A DNA stretch of 64,000 nt, from NCBI GenBank assembly GCA_964498785.1, contig CAZCJL010000020.1:7014-71013 (forward strand). Reading direction: 5' to 3'. Numbering within the stretch: the stretch's first letter is position 1; each line of letters begins with the position of its first letter. Shown piece by piece: positions 44,950-53,383 of this stretch. The notes beneath the pieces are model-generated. The model had not been told where the DNA came from. It saw only the letters and a program-made list of their open reading frames with translations, and searched no databases. The DNA is from Mariaggregatimicrobium sp964498785. GTDB lineage: Bacteria > Zhuqueibacterota > Zhuqueibacteria > Thermofontimicrobiales > Thiofontviventaceae. The position numbers were made by a program, and so were the translations under genes.

Positions 44950-45597
44950 TTATTTCGGTACCTTCTCCCAATCTTTAATAAATTGAGCAAGACCATTATC
45001 TGTGAGCGGATGTTGGTACATCTGGAAAAATAATGCGTCAGGAACTGTCGCGATATCCGCGCCAACGCGCAACGAGTCCAGAACATGATTCTGTGTTTTT
45101 AAACTGGCTGCCAGTACTTCTGATTTAAATCCATAATTTTGTTTGATGGTCACCGCATCCTGCAACAGAACAATACTTTCATTTGCCACAGCGTCCAATC
45201 GGCTAAGAACGATGCTCACAAAAGTTGCTCCGGCTTTCATTGCCAGAAAAACCTGAGTGGATGAGAAAATCATCGTCACATTCGTTTTTATGTTTAATTC
45301 ATGGGACAGAACCGGCACTGCACGCAGTCCTTCAAAATTCATCGGTATCTTGATGGCGATATTTGGCGCGATCGCCGCGATTTCCTGTGCTTCTTTAATC
45401 ATGCCTTCTGCATCATCAGCCATCACTTCTGCGCTTATCGGACCGGGTACAATGCTGGAAATTTCTTTCACAACATCACGAAACTTTCCGCCGGATTTTA
45501 ATATATGGGTTGGATTTGTTGTCACGCCGTCAATCAGGCCGGATCGAGCCGCTTTTTTAATCACATCAATATTTGCCGTATCCAAAAATATTTTCAT
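44950..45597 (-). CDS. Transaldolase / fructose-6-phosphate aldolase-like enzyme
   Basis: 215 residues, the length of the short FSA/TalC-type transaldolases. N-terminal F-L-D-T-A-N and V-T-T-N-P-T match the family, and the Schiff-base Lys is Lys83 in I-K-I-P. The usual S-x-F-V-G-R-I-D segment is altered to S-I-V-L-S-R-L-D, so substrate specificity may differ from standard fructose-6-phosphate or sedoheptulose-7-phosphate. It joins aldol cleavage to the kinase next to it. Confidence 0.88.
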   Translation of the reverse strand: MKIFLDTANIDVIKKAARSGLIDGVTTNPTHILKSGGKFRDVVKEISSIVPGPISAEVMADDAEGMIKEAQEIAAIAPNIAIKIPMNFEGLRAVPVLSHELNIKTNVTMIFSSTQVFLAMKAGATFVSIVLSRLDAVANESIVLLQDAVTIKQNYGFKSEVLAASLKTQNHVLDSLRVGADIATVPDALFFQMYQHPLTDNGLAQFIKDWEKVPK

Positions 45598-45680
45598 TGT
45601 ATTCTCCTTTTCAACTCGTGTGTCTTGTTAAAACTTTTGTCATTATCTAAATTCTTCTTAAGCCGAATGGCTACTGTTTT

Positions 45681-46391
45681 TTATTTTGTCAGTTTGCGCA
45701 GGTTATCAACCGTCACCTGGACGTTTGGTGGATCACCAAGCTCATTTACAACCTGATCTGATTCTGCAAAATCTTCTTTTTGTGTATACCCGTTTGTTGT
45801 TATTACGCACTGCATCCCGGCGGCTTTAGCCGCAAGCAGACCATTCCGGCTATCTTCGATGACCACGCACTCTTTCGGGTTAAGCTGTAATTTTTTCGTG
45901 GCCAGATTGTATATTTCAGGATCCGGCTTTTTCTTTGAAACGACATCTCCGGCAAAAATTTTACTGAAATGTTTTTTCCGTTCCTCGCCCAACAACTTGC
46001 TCACAATCAAATTCACAGCCCGTTCATTTGAGGTTGAACATACTGCCAAAACGAGACCTGCTTCAATCGCCTCATCCACAATTCGGGCCACACCGGGTCG
46101 CAATTGCAATTCACCGGATTCGATGATCTGCATAAATAAATCTGTTTTCAATTTATGTAATTCTTTAATGAGCGCATCTTTATCACTTGTTCCCGGCGGC
46201 CATGTTGTTTGGTTGAAATAGTGGCGCATCCGTTCTTTTCCGCCTGCTACTTTCAAAAGATCACCATATAAATCAACACTCCATTCGACATCATATCCTT
46301 TTTTCACAAATGCCCTGTTAAAAGCAACCCGATGGCCATCCCGCTCCGTATCCACCAGCACACCATCGCAATCAAAAATTAATGCCTTCAT
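45681..46391 (-). CDS. HAD-family phosphatase, CbbY-like
   Basis: 236 residues. HAD motifs: F-D-C-D-G-V-L-V-D-T (nucleophile Asp7 and Asp9), C-S-T-S-N-E-R (Ser), K-K-P-D-P-E-I-Y (Lys), and V-I-E-D-S-R-N-G. The E-R-D-G-H-R-V-A-F-N start of the cap is the CbbY hallmark; CbbY enzymes remove phosphate from xylulose-1,5-bisphosphate and related sugar bisphosphates. Its start overlaps the E2 stop by four bases (ATGA). Confidence 0.87.
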   Translation of the reverse strand: MKALIFDCDGVLVDTERDGHRVAFNRAFVKKGYDVEWSVDLYGDLLKVAGGKERMRHYFNQTTWPPGTSDKDALIKELHKLKTDLFMQIIESGELQLRPGVARIVDEAIEAGLVLAVCSTSNERAVNLIVSKLLGEERKKHFSKIFAGDVVSKKKPDPEIYNLATKKLQLNPKECVVIEDSRNGLLAAKAAGMQCVITTNGYTQKEDFAESDQVVNELGDPPNVQVTVDNLRKLTK

Positions 46392-47614
46392 TGTACTAGT
46401 CCTTTATTTTTTTGATCAAATTGTTCCAGATATTCTTTAATTGAATTCAAAAATTGGGCGGCGTAGCTACCGTCCACGGCACGATGATCGCACGCGATGC
46501 TCATGTTCATCACATTGGCGATACCAATGCTGTTCCTGTCGCGAACAACCACTTTTTGATCAATTTTTCCGATTCCCAAAATTCCGCACTCCGGCGGATT
46601 GATGATCGGTACAAAACTATTGATCGCATACATCCCCAAATTGCTGATTGTGAACGTACCGACAGCCGGTGTTTTAAGAACGCCCTGTCGGGCGCCTTCT
46701 GCATTTTCTCTTGAAATCCTGCTGATTTCTAACAGTGATTTTTCGTTTGTTCTGGGAATCACTGGTACGATTAACCCATCTTCCACCGAAACTGCCACCC
46801 CGACATTAATATCCGTCCGTAACACGATTTTATTTTCAATGACATGGGCATTCAATCGGGGGTATTTTTCCAGCGACGCAGCCACTGCTTTTACAATCAT
46901 GTCATTCACAGTGATTTTATCACTGGCATTTTTATTGAAAACAGCTCGCCATTCCAGCGCTGTGGTCATGTCGATATCAATAAACAAATAAAAATGCGGA
47001 ATCGTTCGTTTGCTTGTAATAAGCCGTTCGGCGATCTTTTGCCGCATTTTTGAGAACGGAATTTCCTGATCTGCTGCTGTAACAATTGTCTCTTCAGCTT
47101 CTGGCGTGGATATCCCCTTGCCATCATCAGTATCAGCAGATTTCGTTGCGGCTGCAAGCACATCCTTTTTGACAATACGCCCACCAGGACCCGTGCCCTG
47201 AATTTTATTCAACTCAATCCCCTGCTCTTTTGCCACTCGCCGCGCAGATGGGGATGCGAAAACACGGCTCGATGATTTCCGGATATCAATTCCCTCCTTA
47301 GAATCTTCTGCCGGTTCTTTTTCATCAGCCTGATCGGTTTTCGTAACGAAATCTTCGTCATCCGAGACAGTCTCTCCCTGTTCACCAATATAGGCGATCG
47401 GTTGAAATGTTTTGATTTCTTCAGCGGGTTCAAATAGAATTTTCAAAATATAACCGGACTCGTACACTTCCAGATCGAATGTTGCTTTTTCCGATTCGAT
47501 AGAGGCGATAATGTCGCCTTTTTCCACATAATCTCCTTCTTTCACAAACCATTCGCCAATAAATCCGGATTCCACATCCTGACCAACCTGCGGCATTTTC
47601 ACTGGATTCGCCAT
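46388..47614 (-). CDS. Dihydrolipoamide acyltransferase, E2 of a 2-oxoacid dehydrogenase complex
   Basis: 408 residues. Lipoyl domain at ~1-80 with the lipoylated Lys in E-S-E-K-A-T, a flexible charged linker, an E3/E1-binding domain near 115-155 (A-S-P-S-A-R-R-V-A-K, G-T-G-P-G-G-R-I) and the catalytic acyltransferase domain ending with C-D-H-R-A-V-D-G near residue 380. It receives acyl groups from the E1 subunits encoded ~3 kb upstream. No E3 (lipoamide dehydrogenase) is in the window. The acetoin and pyruvate types cannot be separated by eye. Confidence 0.92.
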   Translation of the reverse strand: MANPVKMPQVGQDVESGFIGEWFVKEGDYVEKGDIIASIESEKATFDLEVYESGYILKILFEPAEEIKTFQPIAYIGEQGETVSDDEDFVTKTDQADEKEPAEDSKEGIDIRKSSSRVFASPSARRVAKEQGIELNKIQGTGPGGRIVKKDVLAAATKSADTDDGKGISTPEAEETIVTAADQEIPFSKMRQKIAERLITSKRTIPHFYLFIDIDMTTALEWRAVFNKNASDKITVNDMIVKAVAASLEKYPRLNAHVIENKIVLRTDINVGVAVSVEDGLIVPVIPRTNEKSLLEISRISRENAEGARQGVLKTPAVGTFTISNLGMYAINSFVPIINPPECGILGIGKIDQKVVVRDRNSIGIANVMNMSIACDHRAVDGSYAAQFLNSIKEYLEQFDQKNKGLVQ

Positions 47615-47619
47615 TCTGC

Positions 47620-48477
47620 TTATTCTTCCTTTCCTGAACTTCCGAAAAATTCGATATTTTCTTTAACTTCTTTTTTTAACTGCTCATATTGGTCAGCCAG
47701 TACTTTCACCGGCTCATATTCGTTTGGATGCTCCTGATGATATTTTACAAATTCATTGATAAAAGCATGTTTTAACTGAGTGGATATATTTACCTTAGCA
47801 CACCCCAGTGAAATACATTTGCGAAAAACATCCGACGAAAGCCCTGTTCCGCCATGAAGCGCCAATGGCACCGGAGTTCTGCCCGCAATCGTTTTTAATC
47901 GTTCGAAATCGATTTTGGGTTCGCCTTTATAAACCCCGTGTGCAGTACCGATTGCCGGCGCAAAACATTGTAAATCAAGCGTCTGACAAAATCGCTCCGC
48001 TTTATCCGGATCCGCAAGATGTGCATCTTCCTCTGCAACGACTATATCATCTTCAACACCGCCAATTTCACCGAGCTCGGCTTCAACACTCACATTTGCT
48101 GGTTTTGCCATTTCCACAACCTGCCGTGTGAGTTCCATGTTTTTTTCAAACGGTTGAGAAGAAGCATCGATCATTACTGATGTCCAGCCCGCTTGAATAC
48201 ATTTTTGGATCATATCAAGATCTTTGCAATGATCAAGATTCATGGCAACGGGAATTTTTACATTTTCTGAAAGTTGATGATACCAGGATACAATTGCATT
48301 GTATCCCCATAATTTCACTGTTTTTACTGAAATTTGAACAATGACCGGCGCGTTTAAGTCGCTCGCAGCATCGACAACTGCTTTAAACGAATTATAATCC
48401 AGTATATTAAACGCACCAACTGCATATTTCCCATCCCGGGCTTTTCGCAGCATGTCAGTCATATTTACAATAGCCAT
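47620..48477 (-). CDS. Class II fructose-bisphosphate aldolase-like enzyme
   Basis: 285 residues. Zinc-dependent aldolase family: N-L-D-H-C-K-D near residues 80-86 (catalytic Asp and first His), E-A-E-L-G near 132-136 (Glu), A-I-G-T-A-H-G (second His) near 175-181 and L-H-G-G-T-G-L (third His) near 206-212. It may cleave fructose-1,6-bisphosphate or a related ketose phosphate (for example the IolJ, GatY and KbaY types). It begins a second gene block after a 318-base spacer and ends five bases before E2. Confidence 0.9.
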   Translation of the reverse strand: MAIVNMTDMLRKARDGKYAVGAFNILDYNSFKAVVDAASDLNAPVIVQISVKTVKLWGYNAIVSWYHQLSENVKIPVAMNLDHCKDLDMIQKCIQAGWTSVMIDASSQPFEKNMELTRQVVEMAKPANVSVEAELGEIGGVEDDIVVAEEDAHLADPDKAERFCQTLDLQCFAPAIGTAHGVYKGEPKIDFERLKTIAGRTPVPLALHGGTGLSSDVFRKCISLGCAKVNISTQLKHAFINEFVKYHQEHPNEYEPVKVLADQYEQLKKEVKENIEFFGSSGKEE

Positions 48478-48795
48478 ATCACATCACCCTAATATAGTTA
48501 TTTGTTAACTTCGACTTGAATTGAGCGATTGACATTTAGTTATAAGAATTCAATTAATTAGAATGATAATTGTGTATCACCCATCAAATGAAATATTATA
48601 AACAAGCTAATTGCTTCTAAATTAAAAGCCAAAGGCTAAAAGCTAATAGCCAAACGCTGTTTTTAGATTCAAAAAAGAAAATTCAATCGTTCAATTTAGA
48701 AATTATCCTGAAAACCACAATTATAAATTTTAAATAATCCCCTGACTCTACCATGTACCTTCCGATAGAATCGGGAGACCGTATTTTAATATAAA
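48478..48795. other. Spacer inside the sugar locus
   Basis: 318 AT-rich bases between the MFS gene and the aldolase gene. It contains imperfect copies of AGCCAAA/AGCTAA words at 48624-48658 and a short hairpin (48759-48777, no T-run). A weak TATAAT-like box is present but lacks a good -35. No gene is visible. Confidence 0.5.
48624..48658. repeat. Short imperfect tandem of AGCC/AGCT words
   Basis: Successive AAAGCC, AAAGGCT, AAAAGCT and AATAGCC words form a small self-complementary cluster in an intergenic spacer. It looks like a decayed non-coding repeat. Confidence 0.35.
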
Positions 48796-50322
48796 TCATT
48801 CCTGTTGTTGAAGCTCTATTGCCTTGTAACCGCCTTTTGATCTAAAATAGAAGATCAACCCAAGATAACATAACAGCATAATTGCCGGAAAAATCGCAAC
48901 GGTCATTAATGCATTTTTCTTTGCCGTATCAACTAATCGCTTTACAATTCCTTTTTCCTCAGCAGTTAATATCGCTAATTTTGCCTGATTGATTGGCTGA
49001 TACTTTCCGAACACACTACTTTCTTCCTGTCCGACGACTTTTTCATGCAAAATAATATTTTGATCGGCGAGATCCCTGTCAATTTGCCGGTCCTGAATAT
49101 TTCCCAAAAATGCAGCGCCAATAACACCGACAGTTAACATACCAACTCCTGAAATCGTGTTCAGTGTAAGTGCGCCTCCTTTGGGAAATCGTTCGGCGAC
49201 AACCCCCAACATTGTGGGCCAGAAAAAGGATTTACCGATGCCATATAATGTTGCCGCGATAAAAATCATAATTCCAACAGCTTTGGATAAAAACACCAGA
49301 CCAATGATTGCCACAACACTGCAAATCGCCAGCGTTCCCAATGGGGTGAATTTATCTACTATCGGACCGGCGGAAAAGCGCATAATCATCATAATAAGTG
49401 ATGTATAAACCAACACCCAACCAGCCTGCAATCCGATGTCACCCATCACCGGCGTTAACAATTCCGTAATCCAGCTATCTGTGCCCAGTTCGGTAGTTGC
49501 CATTGGAATCATGATGAGTACGAGAAAAATAAACATCGGCCTGCCAGGTGAACGTACGTAAACTGCGTATCCTATTATCAGCACGGCAGAAATAATAATT
49601 TGAGCGGTTAATGACCATGCGAAGACACGTCCCAGCTCGCGCACCATCATGACGACAATAATCGCCGCGCCCAATACTCCTGCTTCCTGCAACATCGCTT
49701 TGTAAGAAACGCCGGCTTTCACACGCTCGTGCACCGGAAATTTGACACGCAGCATCATGACTCCGTAAATAATTGCGGGAATAAAAATCAAACCGACTTT
49801 CCATTTCCATTCAATTCCCGGTCCCATGATCAATGCCAGCACGCCACCCAGTACAAGTCCGCCTGGCCATCCGGCATGTAAAATATTCAGCCATTTTGTC
49901 TTTTCCCTGGAAAATACAGTTGCCACGACCGGATTGATCACTGCTTCCACCGTGCCATTTCCCAATGCAACGATGAAGGTTCCAATATATAACATCCAAT
50001 AGCCATTGGCAAAAATGGTGAGAATTGCAGAAGTAATGTGACAAACAAACGCGAAAATCATCGCTCTGCCATAACCAATTTTATCAATGACAAAGCTGAA
50101 CAGGACAATACTGATCGCAAAAGGCCATAAACCAACGCCGAGCAACTCTCCTTTTTGTGTTTCGCTGAGATTAAACTCGACTCCCCAATCACCAATAATT
50201 TGCGTTCTGATAATAAATCCAAACGCAGTGGCAACCAGTGCGATGAAGCATGCCCAAAACAACCATTGCGGCTTCTCTTCAGCCAGTTCCCTGACCGAAT
50301 CCTTTTTACCTGCCTGACTCAT
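48796..50322 (-). CDS. MFS transporter
   Basis: 508 residues from ATG 50322, which follows GAGGAGGG; the longer frame is disregarded. Twelve membrane helices with a larger loop after helix 10, near residues 420-465. The D-K-I-G-Y-G-R-A loop between helices 2 and 3 is the MFS signature. The N-terminal tail and long final section resemble bacterial sugar or nucleoside symporters. It sits between E1 beta and the aldolase, so it is probably the importer of the locus substrate. Confidence 0.85.
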   Translation of the reverse strand: MSQAGKKDSVRELAEEKPQWLFWACFIALVATAFGFIIRTQIIGDWGVEFNLSETQKGELLGVGLWPFAISIVLFSFVIDKIGYGRAMIFAFVCHITSAILTIFANGYWMLYIGTFIVALGNGTVEAVINPVVATVFSREKTKWLNILHAGWPGGLVLGGVLALIMGPGIEWKWKVGLIFIPAIIYGVMMLRVKFPVHERVKAGVSYKAMLQEAGVLGAAIIVVMMVRELGRVFAWSLTAQIIISAVLIIGYAVYVRSPGRPMFIFLVLIMIPMATTELGTDSWITELLTPVMGDIGLQAGWVLVYTSLIMMIMRFSAGPIVDKFTPLGTLAICSVVAIIGLVFLSKAVGIMIFIAATLYGIGKSFFWPTMLGVVAERFPKGGALTLNTISGVGMLTVGVIGAAFLGNIQDRQIDRDLADQNIILHEKVVGQEESSVFGKYQPINQAKLAILTAEEKGIVKRLVDTAKKNALMTVAIFPAIMLLCYLGLIFYFRSKGGYKAIELQQQE

Positions 50323-50393
50323 TCGTCCCTCCTCATTAATACACAATAATCTGAATTAAAAAATGACAAACGCAAAAAATTATATAACGTGAA

Positions 50394-51407
50394 TTATAAT
50401 ATTCTCTTTACAGCATCAATAATGTCATTTTCATGCGGAACGCTTCGTTTTTCCAGATTTAAATTAAATGGTACGGGTGAATTCATTCCGGCGACAATTT
50501 CAATGGGAGCATCCAGATAATCGAACGCCTGTTGCTGAATGATAGACGCAATGTCCGAAGCAATTCCCCCTCTGCGAATTGCCTCCTGCACAATCACAAC
50601 ATGTTCGGTTTTGCGCACCGATTCTAAAATGGCGTCGCTATCCAAAGGGCTAAGCGTGCGCGGATCAACGACTTCCGCGTCAATGCCCTGTTGCGCCAGC
50701 GTTTCTGCCGCGGCCAGCGATTTTGGAACCATATTCGACCAGGCAATGATTGTCACATTGCTGCCGCTCCTTTTTATGTCAGCTTTGCCAAAATCGATGG
50801 TATAGTCTTCCGGCGGAACGTGCCCTTCCTGCATATAAAGTAATTTATGTTCAATGAAAATCACCGGGTCATCGGCACGGATAGCAGTTTTCAGTAACCC
50901 TTTGGCATCATACGGCGTGGATGGCATCACGACTTTCAAACCGGGGATATGATAGAAAATCGCTTCCAGACTTTGCGAATGCTGCGCTGCCAGTCCATTT
51001 CCAACGCCGCCCTGGGTTCTCATAACAATCGGAACTCGTCCGATACCACCGGTCATGAAATTGTATTTCGCCGCCTGATTTATCAACTGATCCAGCGTGA
51101 GCAACGTGAAATCCACAAACAATATTTCTACGACCGGCCGCATTCCCGTGATTGCAGCGCCGATACCTGCACCGGTAAAACTCGCCTCGGCAATCGGGGT
51201 ATCAATCACCCGTTGTGGTCCAAATTCCTTTAATAAATCTACTGTTACTTTATATGAACCACCTCGTTCGGCGATTCCCTCTCCCATCAGGAATACCGTG
51301 GAATCACGCGTCATCTCTTCACGTAATGCTTCATTCAGCGCTTCTCGATAAAGCAGCGGTCGTTGTGCTGTATTATTTTTTGATTTTGCTTTCGTTAGAA
51401 CGGTCAT
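50394..51407 (-). CDS. 2-oxoacid dehydrogenase E1 component, beta subunit
   Basis: 337 residues, transketolase-like pyrimidine-binding and C-terminal domains. Conserved E-A-L-N-E-A-L near the start, G-E-G-I-A near residue 43, the D-T-P-I-A-E-A-S-F-T-G-A-G-I-G block near 71-85 and the H-S-Q-S-L-E-A segment near 140. It forms the alpha2beta2 E1 with the next gene upstream (11 bases away). The pyruvate and acetoin types are both possible. Confidence 0.92.
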   Translation of the reverse strand: MTVLTKAKSKNNTAQRPLLYREALNEALREEMTRDSTVFLMGEGIAERGGSYKVTVDLLKEFGPQRVIDTPIAEASFTGAGIGAAITGMRPVVEILFVDFTLLTLDQLINQAAKYNFMTGGIGRVPIVMRTQGGVGNGLAAQHSQSLEAIFYHIPGLKVVMPSTPYDAKGLLKTAIRADDPVIFIEHKLLYMQEGHVPPEDYTIDFGKADIKRSGSNVTIIAWSNMVPKSLAAAETLAQQGIDAEVVDPRTLSPLDSDAILESVRKTEHVVIVQEAIRRGGIASDIASIIQQQAFDYLDAPIEIVAGMNSPVPFNLNLEKRSVPHENDIIDAVKRIL

Positions 51408-51418
51408 TTTTTGCTCCG

Positions 51419-52378
51419 TTAATAATCCATTACCATTTGATTAAATTCCGCAAAGGTCAGCTCCGGACTTTTTTTCGCAAATTCAATTGCCTGCTCCATG
51501 TTCGCTTCTACCTCTTTTTCAATCTGCTCAATCTCAGATTCGCTCATTTTTCCTTCTTCTCTGAGATAATCTTTTGCTACACTTACCGGATCCTTTGATT
51601 TGAAATATTCGAGACGATCTTTGGGCATGTATGCACCGGGATCGTTCACATGATGCCCGCCATGCCGATAGGTTTTTGATTCAATCAGTACCGGACCTTT
51701 TCCCTGAACGCATAAATCACGGGCTTCTCTTGTTTGTTCAAGAACTTTAATAACATCATTTCCATCTACCGAAAATGATCGCACGCCATATCCTGCCGCT
51801 CGTTCGTACAGGTTTGGATTCCGGCTCGATTCTTCAATGGGGGTTGATACGGCATAATGATTATTTTCAAGAAGAAATATAACAGGTAGATTCCATATTG
51901 CAGCCAAATTCAGTGATTCGGCAAAAACGCCGTTATTAGCCGCCCCATCTGAAAAGAAAATGACAACGACCCTTTTTTCTTTACGGATGGAAATTCCGAG
52001 AGCAGCTCCGACTCCGATGGGAATGCCGCCACCCACGATGCCGTTTGCGCCAAGATTACCAACCTGAACATCGGCGATATGCATAGATCCTCCCAGTCCG
52101 CGACAGTAACCAGTCTTTTTGCCTAATAATTCAGCAACCATTCTATCGATGTTCGCACCGCGTGCAATGCAGTGTCCATGACCACGATGCGTGCTAATGA
52201 TATAATCATCATCGTTTAACGCCGCACAGACGCCAACAGCAGTGGCCTCTTCGCCAAGATACGGGTGAAAATATCCTCTGATCAATCCCTGTCGGTATAA
52301 TTTAATACATTCCGTTTCAAAGACCCGAATAGTATAAATCGTGTGAAATAATTGCTTTAATAAATCTTTCTCGTACAT
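51419..52378 (-). CDS. 2-oxoacid dehydrogenase E1 component, alpha subunit
   Basis: 319 residues. Thiamine-diphosphate enzyme: S-T-H-R-G-H-G-H near residues 62-69 and the TPP/Mg motif S-D-G-A-A-N-N-G, then E-N-N, near 147-180. It decarboxylates a 2-oxoacid (pyruvate, acetoin or a pathway product) and hands the acyl group to E2. First gene of the operon after the GntR regulator, with a GGAGAT site and an operator-like motif upstream. Confidence 0.92.
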   Translation of the reverse strand: MYEKDLLKQLFHTIYTIRVFETECIKLYRQGLIRGYFHPYLGEEATAVGVCAALNDDDYIISTHRGHGHCIARGANIDRMVAELLGKKTGYCRGLGGSMHIADVQVGNLGANGIVGGGIPIGVGAALGISIRKEKRVVVIFFSDGAANNGVFAESLNLAAIWNLPVIFLLENNHYAVSTPIEESSRNPNLYERAAGYGVRSFSVDGNDVIKVLEQTREARDLCVQGKGPVLIESKTYRHGGHHVNDPGAYMPKDRLEYFKSKDPVSVAKDYLREEGKMSESEIEQIEKEVEANMEQAIEFAKKSPELTFAEFNQMVMDY

Positions 52379-52460
52379 AGTATCTCCGTTTTTTTCTAAT
52401 CAGATTTCCATGCGAATGGGGCTGTATATTTTCTTATATGAAAAGCGGTTCAATATTTAA

Positions 52461-52486
52461 AACACTAACTTAACGCTAAAAGTGTT
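52461..52486 (-). promoter_or_regulatory. Operator-like element upstream of the E1 alpha gene
   Basis: AACACT (52461-52466) and AGTGTT (52481-52486) are inverted arms around TAACTTAACGCTAA. The core TAACTTAACGCT matches TAAGTTAACGCT at 53239-53250 before the GntR gene (11 of 12). It is probably a binding site for that regulator. Confidence 0.45.
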
Positions 52487-52497
52487 AATAAAAAAAA

Positions 52498-53223
52498 TCA
52501 GGTCGCTCTGACAGTAAATTTATATTTGTCGCCGCGATAAATCGATTTTTCCATTTCCAAAATCATTTCTTTCCCACAAAATGTAACGCCTTCAATCAGG
52601 AACGCAGGTGTAGCTTCTTTGACATCGAAAAATTCTTTGATTCCTGTATTCATCATAATGGCGCTTAGCTCCTGGACGACTTCAGAAAGGCGGAGTTTGT
52701 ATATTTTCTCATAAACATTATCATACAAAGAGCCGCTAAAATCCTGATTTTCGATATCCGGGCAAAACTGTTTGTTTATGTACCGAACTTCCATCATCAT
52801 GGGAATATTGTTTGCGTATCGCAGACGATGAATTTTGAAAACAGGTCCTTTGATAGTGTACTTGCGCCCACTGATGAGAGCAGAGTATCCATCCGCTATT
52901 TCCTTTGTCTCCAAAATTTTTGTGGAAGGTGTATAACCCGCCTCAATCATATTTTTTGTAAAACTCAAAATTCGGGTAGCCGACCGCTCTATTGTATTTC
53001 TCTGGACAAAAGTGCCTTTGCCTTTAATCTTTAATGCCCATCCCAAAGATTCAATTTCATTTAGAATCTTACGGGCAGTGGTATTACTCACTTCATATTT
53101 TTTAACAATTTCGTTTTCAGAGGGAACACGCATTCCCGGTAGTAATTCACCGGTCTGAATTTTTTCAATTATCTCTCGACTGATTTGATAATACAGAGGG
53201 AGATTGTGGTCTCTTGCATTCAT
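52498..53223 (-). CDS. GntR-family transcriptional regulator with UTRA domain
   Basis: 241 residues. Winged helix at ~8-75 with the GntR signature (L-P-L-Y-Y-Q-I-S-R, then P-S-E-N-E-I-V-K-K-Y-E-V-S, then A-R-K-I-L). A UTRA ligand domain at ~95-235 includes I-H-R-L-R-Y near 129-134 and E-V-R-Y-I. UTRA domains usually bind a sugar phosphate or similar metabolite that relieves repression. It sits immediately before the sugar operon and has a strong promoter of its own overlapped by an inverted repeat, so autoregulation and control of the operon are likely. Confidence 0.92.
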   Translation of the reverse strand: MNARDHNLPLYYQISREIIEKIQTGELLPGMRVPSENEIVKKYEVSNTTARKILNEIESLGWALKIKGKGTFVQRNTIERSATRILSFTKNMIEAGYTPSTKILETKEIADGYSALISGRKYTIKGPVFKIHRLRYANNIPMMMEVRYINKQFCPDIENQDFSGSLYDNVYEKIYKLRLSEVVQELSAIMMNTGIKEFFDVKEATPAFLIEGVTFCGKEMILEMEKSIYRGDKYKFTVRAT

Positions 53224-53241
53224 TGTTTTTCTGATTGTTAA

Positions 53242-53263
53242 GTTAACGCTCTAACCTGTTAAC
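53242..53263 (-). promoter_or_regulatory. Inverted-repeat operator at the GntR promoter
   Basis: GTTAAC at 53242-53247 and GTTAAC at 53258-53263 flank ten bases, right at the predicted start of transcription of the regulator gene. With the matching core upstream of the E1 alpha gene this suggests autoregulation. Confidence 0.5.
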
Positions 53264-53265
53264 AT

Positions 53266-53294
53266 ATTATAATAATAATTTTTGATTTTGTCAA
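53266..53294 (-). promoter_or_regulatory. Consensus sigma70-type promoter of the GntR gene
   Basis: On the minus strand TTGACA (53294-53289) and TATAAT (53271-53266) are both perfect and separated by 17 bases. The start is expected near 53259, inside the inverted repeat. Confidence 0.8.
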
Positions 53295-53310
53295 TACTTT
53301 TTTTCCATCA

Positions 53311-53355
53311 AAAAAGCCCTGTACCTATCATTAATTTAATAGAATCAGGGCTTTT
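53311..53355 (-). terminator. Intrinsic terminator of the tre/malQ operon
   Basis: On the minus strand AAAAGCCCTG (53355-53346) pairs with CAGGGCTTTT (53321-53312), followed by more T. It is 28 bases after the malQ stop. The long loop can also form partial inner pairs. Confidence 0.75.
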
Positions 53356-53383
53356 AATAAAATTGATTCATGTAATATTTTTT

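Noticed and set aside
48624..48658. Possible CRISPR-like or regulatory repeat array
   Set aside because: The words are only a few bases long, unequally spaced and have no spacers; it is a small decayed repeat.
48759..48777. Hairpin after the MFS gene as terminator
   Set aside because: The stem is short with a mismatch and there is no T-run on the minus strand.
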